Origin: Diplonema papillatum
Lineage: Eukaryota > Euglenozoa > Diplonemea > Diplonemida > Diplonemidae
Assembly (NCBI GenBank): GCA_030068145.1
Contig: JAPJBO010000769.1
Coordinates: 1 to 64,000, forward strand
Direction: 5' to 3'
DNA length: 64,000 nucleotides
Both the position numbers and the translations under genes were made by a program. The number at the start of each line of letters is the position of its first letter. The first letter of the stretch is position 1. The notes beneath the pieces are model-generated. The model searched no databases and was not told where the DNA came from. It was given only the letters and a program-made list of their open reading frames with translations. Positions 17,301 through 29,300 of the stretch are shown here, in pieces.

Positions 17301-20300
17301 GGTGGGCGGTCTCCTGTATTCTCGGCGGTTCGGGTGTTGTGGCTGGCTCCGAACCAAGCTACTGGCGCGGACTTCCAGCGCGCAAGCCTCGCTTCAGTCC
17401 TGACCGCAAGGATCTCCTCAAGCATTTCCTACAAAGCAGGTGCTTATACAAAAGAAATTACCACCTACAGCCCCTTCACGTGCCTTGCAAGTAATTGTTG
17501 GTCGGAACACAATTGGTGGACAAGTCTGGTGCCAACACCCGCGGTAATTCCAGCACCAACAGCGTACATTGATGCTGCAGCTGTTGAAAAGCACGTAGTT
17601 GGATCCAGAGCTCAGGTTGCAAGGCGGCCCAGTTTGCTGGGGGCACCAGCCCCCATTTATTTTGTATGAGCACCTGCTTTGTAGGAAATGCTTGAGGAGG
17701 CTGCCAGTTACGAAGTCTCGAAGTGGTGCATCGTGTGGTATTCATCATGCCGGGGACTCCCCACTATCGCAACAGTATTCCAAATATCAAGAAGGTAAAC
17801 GTGCTCTAGCCCACACGAAACACAGGTAAATCTGGGGTTTAGGCCGGTGTAAGCGCTGTAGCTGATCGTGGTCACAAACCACCGGTGAAGCTTAGCGAGG
17901 CTGTGCTGAGGGCCGTGTTATGCGCAAGTAGTTGGGTAAAAGCAAACTTTTACTCTTAAAAGAGTTTCTCGACACCCCTAAGCAAGGTACGGCTACGGAA
18001 GAACTACAGATAGCTGGGGATCAATCAGGGCTTACGCAGCTCTTTTGTCTTGGAGCTGAATACCTACTGAAAGTCAGTACGTAGGGTCAGGCAAAAAAAA
18101 CGAACAGAGCACAGGGGGCACCTGCCAGTGTTGCCTGGCTTTGCCTCTGCCTCCTCTCCGGCCTCAGCCCTCCAGTGGCGCAGTGGTAAGCAACAGCAGG
18201 ATCTGCCGACCGGAATCCCCGGTACTGCGGTTGATTCCCCAGATGAATCTGCAGAAAAAAAAAAAAGATAGTACGTGCTGATAACGTACTGATTTCAGCA
18301 TGTGTACAACAAAGAAACTAAGAAAATTAACGTGCTGAAATCAGTACGTTCAGCATGCTGAACGTAAGGCCTGAGTACTCCTTCCGAGTTTGTCATTGCT
18401 TGCTACAACGAAAATGATTGTCCTTCGGGATCGACGGTAACACAAATTTGCAGGTCGGCCTCGGTGCTGGCCACGACGGAGTGCGACCTGTGGGTGATCG
18501 ACAAGCACGTGGTGGACGGCATTCTGCCGACGCTGCAGCCTTCGGTGCGCCGGTACCTCCGGGAGGTCGCGGACAGCAGGAGGACGGCCATTCTCGCTCG
18601 CATCTACCCCCTTTCCGCCGACATGCTCCGGCAGGGCAACGCGATCTTCGACTGCTGGGACCAGGACACCCTCCTCTCGCTGTGCAGCAAGTTCGAGGCC
18701 CGCGTCGTGCAAGCGGGGACCGTGCTGGTGTCGCAAGGGGGCGGGGGCGATTACTTCTTCTTCGTCGCCAACGGCGTCGTGTCCATCCGCGTGAAGAAAC
18801 AAGTCGAGCCCATAGCCGTAGGCTCGCCCGCATCACCAAAGGGCAGCGATCGTCGTATGCTTCCTTTTTTTTGTTGCATAAGAACCTGCTTTGTAGGAAA
18901 TGCTTGAGGAGACTGCCAGTTGCGACAATAAAACCTCGGAGGGAAAAAGACTGCGTGTTTATCCCACTCAATAAAAAAAGCACAGAGTGTACAGACTAAA
19001 CCGTGCGAAGTGTTTAGGCAGCAAAACACAAATGGGGATGGCGGAACGGGAGCAGAACACCGTAGGTAGAGTACGAAACCTTGAGGGACTAGTCATCTGC
19101 ATCCTTTTTTCACTGCGCACCCCGTTATTCGTCTCCGTAGGAAATACTTGACGAGACTACCAGTTGCAAAAGATCAAAGGAGGTAAATATGCAGTAAAGT
19201 GGTACTCATCGGCATGCCGATGACTCCCCACTATCGCAACAATATTCCAAGACCAAAGGAGGTAAATGTGCTGTAGCCCACACGAAACACAAGTAAATCT
19301 GGGTTTAGTGGCGGGCGTAAGCGTTCAACAAAAAAGACCCACTTTGTAGTTGTATTGTTTTCTCCCCCTCTAGCCTCCTTCGAAATGAGCACAAGGCAGT
19401 CCCTCGAGTATTTTACTACCTACCTCCCCCCGTGTATAAGATCGGGGTTTTTGAGAAATGAGGGCGATCTTATACACGGGGGAAAATGTTTCATGGGTTT
19501 GAAGAGCGCGTGGTGCTTGCACCACTGAGGCCAGGTTATTTAACCGCGGATTTAGTGAAGGATTGTTCAGGAAACGGTCGCGAGCGAAACCCGAAAAGGC
19601 AACGACCATTTCACTGTCTTCTTTGTTTTGTGATGCGAACATCACGAGGTGCTGTCCGAAGACACCGCCCACGTGAGCACTGTTAAGCATTGAGTTCTTT
19701 TAAGTACATGAACCACATGGATTAGCATGCACTGCCTTGAAAGTCAGGTTATCGGATGACGTCGTCACCTGCCATTGCGTCGTCAAGGTCGAGCATTTGT
19801 GGAGCTAGCGGGGTTTGGCTTTCTTGCGATTCCAGAGACTGAGTCGGCGAGTACGAGGGCGGGCACGTGTGTCCGTTTTTCACTTTCGAGGGCATTGGTG
19901 TGCCCGTGGTCCCCGGTCGTTTCTGAGAGCTGCTTGCCCTCGGTACCTTCTTCTTCCTTCGATGCACCCCTGAGTCGGGGGTGGTCGCCTTCGTCTTCTT
20001 CCGCTTGCGGCCGGCGATCGGGCCTTCCTTCGGGGTGCCTAGCACCCTCTTCTTCAGCGCTGGTCGTTCGCTGGTTCCTGGCGTTGGTGGCGGCCTCTTG
20101 GTCGCCCGTCCGGTCGTCGCCGTCTCCTTTTTCGTTGCCGCGGGCGGCGCTTGCGCCGCTCGCTTTCCTACTGGCGTTCCCCGTTGTACGCCCACCTGGG
20201 TGGGTGAGGAGGGCCTCTTCTTCTTGTTGCGTCCGGGGGTTGACGGGACGTTCGGTTCGTTGGACTGGTGGTGGCCGCGGCGGCAACATGCCGCCGGTCG

Positions 20301-23300
20301 CCTCTGCGTCAGCGTAGGGAGCCTCTTGCACTCTTGGCAGGTTCCTCTGCCATGCGTGCGGCAGGCATGATGCCCGCTGCGGCAACACGCCGCCGCCGTC
20401 TTGCACTCGCCGCACTTCGTCGTGCTGTGCTCTGTGCACACCGCGATCGGCTGCCCATCGTTCGCGTGGTGATGGTGCCGGCAGCACATCTCTACCGTGG
20501 GAACGTCCCTTCGGACGAGTGCTCTGCACGCCTCACACTTCCCTTTGTGATGGGTCGCGCACGTGACGAGTGCCTTCTCTATATCGACACCCGGCATATG
20601 CACGGGGTCTGGGTGCAGTTGTGGTGGGGCAGGCAGGGCCCACCTCGCCGCTCTCCCGATCGTCCAGTCAGGGTACGTCGGGCACTGCGTCCCTACATCG
20701 CTTCCTTTCACTTGTTCCTCAAGTATCGTCCCCGTGTGTGCCTCGCGAAAGCGTGGCCTGGGCCGTACACCCGATATCCCCGAGATGCCCATGAACGACA
20801 GCGACGTCGTCGGGCACACCCTCTCCCCTCTCATGCAGCTTCCCAGCCCTTGCTGTGCCGCCAGCTTGTCCAACGCGCTCATCATGCAGCGCAGGACGTT
20901 TCCCCGTTCTCTCACCCCCTTCGGCGCATTCCCGTGCAGCGGCATGCTGAGGCCCGAGAAGAGTTCAAAGTCGATCGCAAGCTCTAGCATTGACGCCTGC
21001 CCGCTCTCGGTCCACTGCATGTCAGACAGCCACGCTACCAACGCATAAAACGTCGGTAGTCCCCAGGTCTTGTTTCGCTCCCACGTCCATGCCGGGGCAA
21101 TCCGCGCAAAGGGGTGGTCAAATTTCTCGGCAGGCATCGCATCCGCTCTCGACCAGGGGGTCGTGGGGTTCCTGGCTACCCAGCCACGTGCTTCGAGCCC
21201 TGCACGTTCCGCAAGGATTTCAGCCATCATCTCCTGGAGCCGCCTCGATAAGTGGGCGTTCCCCGGTACAACCACACCATGTTCCAGCGTGCATCGGGGC
21301 CACTCGGTTCGGTTGGCCGCCATCAGCCCGGCGTGTGCTTCCCGCCGGCGAATGTGTGAGTATGCGTCGCAGTCCCAGTAGATATGCTGTTCGTTCTCCG
21401 TCACGCCGCTCCCACAGTGCTTGCAGCTGGGCGCCTGCGGCTCAGCTCCAGCCTGCCTCATCCGCGACGTGAACTCCGCCGTGTTCACACCCCCCGCAAT
21501 CGCAACTCGAATTAGCTTCGCCGTGTGCGCGGAACATTCCCTCGTCTTCCAGAACGCATTCGTGCGCTCCAAGTCGGCTCTTTCCAGCCCCTGATATCCT
21601 GGCCTTCTCGCCATCAGTCGGGCCCACGTCCTCGTTCTCAGGTCCGCCCTCACTTCGTGCCCCCTCTTCGAGGGCGACGAGGCCAGCGGGTCGAACACTG
21701 CACCATTCCGTCGTAGCGTGCGAGATAGGGGCCCAGGCTCCCATATGTGTCCACACTCCTCCATGCTCCTCATCGCCAGCCCGACTGGGCCGAGGGGTTG
21801 GTCCCCCTCGGCGTACCGCCCCCGGATACTCTCCATCAGAGGTAGCAGTCGCGGCAGCCTCTCGCACGCCGCGTAGAACGCCGTCGTCACCCGGTACGCT
21901 AAACACGTACCGGGGTCCGTCAGGTGGCCCTTCTCCTGGAAGTTCAGGACCATTTCTCTCGCGCGCTTCGGGTTTGCTCCACCCCAGATCAGACCCATCA
22001 CCGACGTCGTCAACCGCTTCATCGCCACCTTTGACACCGGCGCGAAGGAGCAGCCCGATAGCGCTGCCGGCAACACATTCGACTGCACAATACGGACCCG
22101 CTTTTCGTACCGGAATGGCGCGTGGCGGAGGCCCTCCGCTAGGGCCGCCGCCCTCTCTACCCTCTTAGAGTCGGACCTCTCCTTTCTGTTCTTCGCCGTT
22201 GAGACTAGGGCCCCCAGACACGTGACGGACTTGCTAAATCGCAGCAGCGCATTTCCGCTTCGGAGTCTGAGCGTCGACTGGTGCCTCTGCCTCGTCGAGA
22301 ATGCGATGGTCTTCTCGAGGTTTAGCTGCATTCCGGTGAGTGTGCAGAACTCGTCAACAATGTCGACTCCCTTTTGCAGTGCGGCCTCCGACAGCCTGGA
22401 CAGTAGTGTGGCATCATCCGCGTACGACTTAGGACTCACACCCTCAGCTTCTTTTTTGACCGCTTTCATCACTACCGACAGCAGGGCATTGATGAGTATG
22501 ACGGACACAGGGCACCCTTGAAGGATACCGTTGGTCACACTAAACTCCCTGCCCACCCCTAGCGGCAACTTGAAGCGTCTTGCGAGCAGACTGTAAATCG
22601 CCCTCAGCGGCTTGAGAACCCGACCGTGCAGTCCTAAGTCCTCAGCCAGGCGTAGCACTACCTCTCGCGGGACCATGTCGAAACACTTCCGGAAGTCCAG
22701 CGCCACTCCGTAGAGCGGCTCTCCGTCCAGCAAGGCGTCCTCCACCTCGAGCCCTATCTCCATCAAGACGTCCTCGATCCGGTGGCCCGGCCGAAAGCCT
22801 TTCTGTCCTTCTTCGATCCACCCCTCCTGCCACAGGACAATGTCCGCAAGCCTGCGGCAGGCCCACAAGCGGTACACGGCGGACGTGACGGTTATCGGCC
22901 TCGTGTGCAGCGGGTCTTGGCTCTCATCTTTCGGCACCATCGACACCAGCGCAGTTGTCATGCTTGCCGGCCAGTCCCCAGTCGCTTCGACCAGGTTCAT
23001 GACGTCTGCAAGTGCATTCAGCAGGGGGAGCGGCAACTCCCGCAGTTCAGCCATGCGCCAGCCATCCACCCCTGACGCGCTTTTCTTCGGCTTCTTCCTC
23101 AGCAGAATTCGCAGCTCCTCCCCCGTGATTGTTCCGGCTTCCATCAAGTGTGGGCCGATGTGATCCTGGAACCGATCCCGAAACGGCTCGTACTCCGGCT
23201 CTGGCCCGTCCTTGTACTTACGCAGGATAGGGTCCCACGCAGTGTTCAGCGCCTCGTCCATCTCGTCAACATTTGCAGTCACTCCCGCCCCCGTTCGCAA

Positions 23301-26300
23301 CACCCCCGACGGCTCAGCGCGTCCGGCGCAGATGGTTGTCAGACATCGTCTGCTCGCATCGGCCCTCTCGTTCAGCTTGTCTCGGTACTTCGTAAACCTG
23401 GCCGCCGATCCTTCCCTTCCGAGCCTACTCGTCTCTTCCCGCAATGCCGTGAGAAGCTGCTTCGCCTCCTCATGATCCGGGAATCCTTCTGTCCCTTGGC
23501 CACCTTTCATGCACGCCTGTGCCAGCCGTCTGCTGTTCTGCCAGCAACGGGATACTTCATGCGGAACTGCCTCCGGCCCGCGTCGCTGCGCAAGGTAGCT
23601 GCAGATGCGTTCCATCCTGTGGATGGCCTTCCGGAGCCGTAGCTGTCTGCTGTTCGCCGCCCCCGACCCGTCGCTCGCAGTGCTTGCCGTGATACAGACT
23701 CTCTTAGGCGACGTCTTTATCCCCCGGCCGGTACTCCTTCCCCTTTCTTCCGCAGGGATTCCGAAGGCATCCTGCAAGTACTGCTCACTGACTCGTGACC
23801 ACTCGAGCCAGGCCTCTTCCACTCGCTGTGCTGCCAGCCGTTCTGCGAAATCGGAGTTGGTCAGTCTCTGTACGGCTTCCCTGTTAGCTTCTGTGTCCGA
23901 GAGGCCCCACTTGGGTCCCCCCTCGGTAGGGATTTCCCGCGGTACTTTAAATCGCCACACGATTTGGCGCAGCGCCGCAATGTCCAGGGTCATTGTCACG
24001 AGCCGGTGTCCCGGTACGTTCACCGCGGTGGTGACGCATTGACGGAAAGCTCCCGTCGTTATTCGGTTGAGGAGTATGCGGTCGATCCTCGTGCCTGTCG
24101 TCCGGGCGCTGGTAAAGGTCGGTGGTGGCGGTGTGTCACCGGTACGCGCATGGTGCAGTTCCGCTGCGTCGGACCATCCGTTCCTTAGTGCCTTCCGCAG
24201 CACAGGGGACCGGTCTTCTTCCGTGTTCAGGTCACCCATCACCATTATGGGGACGTCACCGAGGCTATCTGCCGCTGCGAAGAGGATCTTCTCCAGCATG
24301 TCCTCACGCTCCTCGCTCTCCGCCCTCCCGTTTCCGGAAGGGCAGTAGACATTGAACACGTGCACGAACGTGTTGCCGGCCCCTGTTGCTACTACCGTAT
24401 GGCTCACTCGGTCCGGGGACCGTATTGCTGCGTGCGAGAGCGCCGTCATCGTATCGTACGCAGGTATCGGTCTCAGTACTAGAGTGGAGAGCCCCCCGTT
24501 CGCGGCGTTCACCGTCGAGCGACTACCGGAGTTTCTACAGAGTCTTCCGGGAGGCGGCAGGCCCCAGTGGCAGCACCATTTCCGCAGGTATTCCTCCGCC
24601 TGCGCCCGTTTGCACGGAAGGAGTGTCACCTCCTGGCAGCAGAGAAGATCCGCTTCCACCGCGTCGGCCGCTGGGAGATATTGAAGTAAGCTAGTTACGT
24701 TCAACGTCGCGAACTTCATCTCCGTGCGGCCGGGGCCCGGGTTCTGTTCGATGTCTCCAGCGCTTAACAGCTGCTGTCTAGTAGTTTCCTTAATAGATAT
24801 AAGAGTTCTTTGGCGATTACACAAGTCAGTACGTGGCGCGGGGCTGAACTGTTGCTGGGGGGGTGGGGAGGACGCCTGAGGGCGGGGCGGGGGGGGCATG
24901 GGGGGAGTTTCTTGCGGGGTGTCCCGGCCTTGCAAACGTTGGGAGGCGGCCTCGCGCACGGCCCTGTAGGTGAGCGAGACCCGGTCGCGTGCGACATCAT
25001 CGGGACGAATCCCGTGTGTCCACAGGCTCCTGGCCTCGCCTTCCATGTGGCACAGTGTGCCGACCGGCAGGGGGGTTCTCACTCTCCGGCTCCCCCTCTC
25101 CCACTCCATGACCGTGTCGCTCAAGAGCGATATGGTCGCTACCCTCGGACCCAGTTCTCTCTGGTCTTTGTGGGGGTTGATCCCCACTCCCCTCCGGTAC
25201 CAGTTGGCCAGCAACTGGTCCGGTTCCCACCCGAGACGGTCACGTATGAGATCCGCCGCTTCTTTCAGGGGCCCCTCGGGGATACCCCGTTCCAGTCTGA
25301 CCGGGGGTCCGCCCTGTCGGTAGGCGTGTCCCCACTGCTGGGTCTCTCTGCTTTGTTCTCCCCCCAGCCTCCTCCAAGTGGCTTTCGGCCCAAGCTCGGG
25401 TACTCGGCTCAGTCTGTCCAGAAGATCCCGAGGGATCGTCTGGAAGCTTAGTCCGGGGATTGCTCCCTCCACCCTGACAGGGCCCCCCCCGCAGGCACGC
25501 TGGCCTTTGTGGGGGGATTGTTTGTGCGCTGCGGGTAAATTTCCCGGGCTAATGAGGCCTGGCGCATTGTGGGAGAGAGGGGGGCAAAAAGAAGAAGAAG
25601 AAGAAGAGGGATCGCCACCACCTTCGCCTGCTCCATCGTCGAACTGCGTGCTGGGACTCACGCGCTGGGCGGCCTGCACCGGCCTGGCGGGGCCACAACT
25701 GGCGCCGGGGACGGGTCGCGGTTTTGCCGTGTCCGAAGTCTCCCTCTCACCAGCGAAAGAAGCAAACAAGCCAGAGCCTCTCCTTGCGCGCCATTCCGAC
25801 ACTCCAATCCCTCTTGGGTTTGGGCAAGAAGGTGATCCGCAATCACGTTCAGAAGCCCAGGTGGCGTTTGCATCAGCTCCTCCACTCTTCAGCGCTGGTC
25901 GTTCGCTGGTTCCTGGCGTTGGTGGCGGCCTCTTGGTCGCCCGTCCGGTCGTCGCCGTCTCCTTTTTCGTTGCCGCGAGCGGCGCTCGCGCCGCTCGCTT
26001 TCCTACTGGCGTTTCCCGTTGTACGTCCACCTGGGTGGGTGAGGAGGGCCTCTTCTTGTTGCGTCCGGGGGTTGACTGGACGTTCGGCTTGTTGGACTGG
26101 TGGTGGCCGCGGCTGCAACATGCCGCCGGTCGCCTCTGCGTCAGCGTAGGGAGCCTTTTGCACTCTTGGCAGGTTCCTCTGCCATGCGTGCGGCAGGCAT
26201 GATGCCCGCTGCGGCAACACGCCGCCGCCGTCTTGCACTCGCCGCACTTCGTCGTGCTGTGCTCTGTGCACACCGCGATCGGCTGCCCATCGTTCGCGTG

Positions 26301-29300
26301 GTGATGGTGCCGGCAGCACATCTCTACCGTGGGAACGTCCCTTCGGACGAGTGCTCTGCACGCCTCACACTTCCCTTTGTGATGGGTCGCGCACGTGACG
26401 AGTGCCTTCTCTATACCGACACCCGGCATATGCACGGGGTCTGGGTGCAGTTGTGGTGGGGCAGGCAGGGCCCACCTCGCCGCTCTCCCGATCGTCCAGT
26501 CAGGGTACGCCGGGCACTGCGTCCCTACATCGCTTCCTTTCACTTGTTCCTCAAGTATCGTCCCCGTGTGTGCCTCGCGAAAGCGTGGCCTGGGCCGTAT
26601 ACCCGATATCCCCGAGATGCCCATGAACGACAGCGACGTCGTCGGGCACACCCTCTCCCCTCTCATGCAGCTTCCCAGCCCTTGCTGTGCCGCCAGCTTG
26701 TCCAACGCGCTCATCATGCAGCGCAGGACGTTTCCCCGTTCTCTCACCCCCTTCGGCGCATTCCCGTGCAGCGGCATGCTGAGGCCCGAGAAGAGTTCAA
26801 AGTCGATCGCAAGCTCTAGCATTGACGCCTGCCCGCTCTCGGTCCACTGCATGTCAGACAGCCACGCTACCAACGCATAAAACGTCGGTAGTCCCCAGGT
26901 CTTGTTTCGCTCCCACGTCCATGCCGGGGCAATCCGCGCAAAGGGGTGGTCAAATTTCTCGGCAGGCATCGCATCCGCTCTCGACCAGGGGGTCGTGGGG
27001 TTCCTGGCTACCCAGCCACGTGCTTCGAGCCCTGCCCGTTCCGCAAGGATTTCAGCCATCATCTCCTGGAGCCGCCTCGATAAGTGGGCGTTCTCCGGTA
27101 CAACCACACCATGTTCCAGCGTGCATCGGGGCCACTCGGTTCGGTTGGCCGCCATCAGCCCGGCGTGTGCTTCCCGCCGGCGAATGTGTGAGTATGCGTC
27201 GCAGTCCCAGTAGATATGCTGTTCGTTCTCCGTCACGCCGCTCCCACAGTGCTTGCAGCTGGGCGCCTGCGGCTCAGCTCCGGCCTGCCTCATCCGCGAC
27301 GTGAACTCCGCCGTGTTCACACCCCCCGCAATCGCGACTCGAATTAGCTTCGCCGTGTGCGCGGAACATTCCCTCGTCTTCCAGAACGCATTCGTGCGCT
27401 CCAAGTCGGCTCTTTCCAGCCCCTGATATCCTGGCCTTCTCGCCATCAGTCGGGCCCACGTCCTCGTTCTCAGGTCCGCCCTCACTTCGTGCCCCCTCTT
27501 CGAGGGCGACGAGGCCAGCGGGTCGAACACTGCACCATTCCGTCGTAGCGTGCGAGATAGGGGCCCAGGTTCCCATATGTGTCCACACTCCTCCATGCTC
27601 CTCATCGCCAGCCCGACTGGGCCGAGGGGTTGGTCCCCCTCGGCGTACCGCCCCCGGATACTCTCCATCAGAGGTAGCAGTCGCGGCAGCCTCTCGCACG
27701 CCGCGTAGAACGCCGTCGTCACCCGGTACGCTAAACACGTACCGGGGTCCGTCAGGTGGCCCTTCTCCTGGAAGTTCAGGACCATTTCTCTCGCGCGCTT
27801 CGGGTTTGCTCCACCCCAGATCAGACCCATCACCGACGTCGTCAACCGCTTCATCGCCACCTTCGACACCGGCGCGAAGGAGCAGCCTGATAGCGCTGCC
27901 GGCAACACATTCGACTGCACAATACGGACCCGCTTTTCGTACCGGAACGGCGCGTGGCGGAGGCCTTCCGCTAGGGCCGCCGCCCTCTCTACCCTCTTAG
28001 AGTCGGACCTCTCCTTTCTGTTCTTCGCCGTTGAGACTAGGGCCCCCAGACACGTGACGGACTTGCTAAATCGAAGCAGCGCATTTCCGCTTCGGAGTCT
28101 GAGCGTCGACTGGTGCCTCTGCCTCGTCGAGAATGCGATGGTCTTCTCGAGGTTTAGCTGCATTCCGGTGAGTGTGCAGAACTCGTCAACAATGTCGACT
28201 CCCTTTTGCAATGCGGCCTCTGACAGCCTGGACAGTAGTGTGGCATCATCCGCGTACGACTTAGGACTCACACCCTCAGCTTCTTTCTTGACCGTACCGA
28301 CTGTAGGGCATTGATGAGTATGACGGACAAAGGGCACCCTTGAAGGATCCCGTTGGTCACACTAAACTCCCTGCCCACCCCTAGCGGCAACTTGAAGCGT
28401 CTCGCGAGCAGGCTGTAAATCGCCCTCAGCGGCTTGAGAACCCGACCGTGCAGTCCTAAGTCCTCAGCCAAGCGTAGCACTACCTCTCGCGGGACCATGT
28501 CGAAACACTTCCGGAAGTCCAGCGCCACTCCGTAGAGCGGCTCTCCGTCCAGCAAGGCGTCCTCCACCTCGAGCCCTATCTCCATCAAGACGTCCTCGAT
28601 CCGGTGGCCCGGCCGAAAGCCTTTCTGTCCTTCTTCGATCCACCCCTCGAATGACATACCACGTGCTCGAAAGACATGGAGGGAATGCAAAATGAATCGG
28701 TCATGTGCCAATGAAAATGCAAAAGTCAATACCGTTCCTCTCCCATGGACTCGTTCCAGATCCGAGTTAGCATACTCGTATGCGCTCGATCAAATGTTCA
28801 AGGTAATCGGGAACAACCTGCCACAGGACAATGTCCGCAAGCCTGCGGCAGGCCCACAAGCGGTACACGGCGGATGTGACGGTTATCGGCCTCGTGTGCA
28901 GCGGGTCTTGGCTCTCATCTTTCGGCACCATCGACACCAGCGCAGTTGTCATGCTTGCCGGCCAGTCCCCAGTCGCTTCGACCAGGTTCATGACGTCTGC
29001 AAGTGCATTCAGCAGGGGGAGCGGCAACTCCCGCAGTTCAGCCATACGCCAGCCATCCACCCCTGACGCGCTTTTCTTCGGCTTCTTCCTCAGCAGAATT
29101 CGCAGCTCCTCCCCCGTGATTGTTCCGGCTTCCATCAAGTGTGGGCCGATGTGATCCTGGAACCGATCCCGAAACGGCTCGTACTCCGGCTCTGGCCCGT
29201 CCTTGTACTTACGCAGGATAGGGTCCCACGCAGTGTTCAGCGCCTCGTCCATCTCGTCAACATTTGCAGTCACTCCCGCCCCCGTTCGCAACACCCCCGA

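Noticed and set aside
18172-18270. A functional tRNA gene
   Set aside because: The A-box is good but the B-box lacks a base and the stems do not pair well; better explained as a retroposed tRNA-like SINE.
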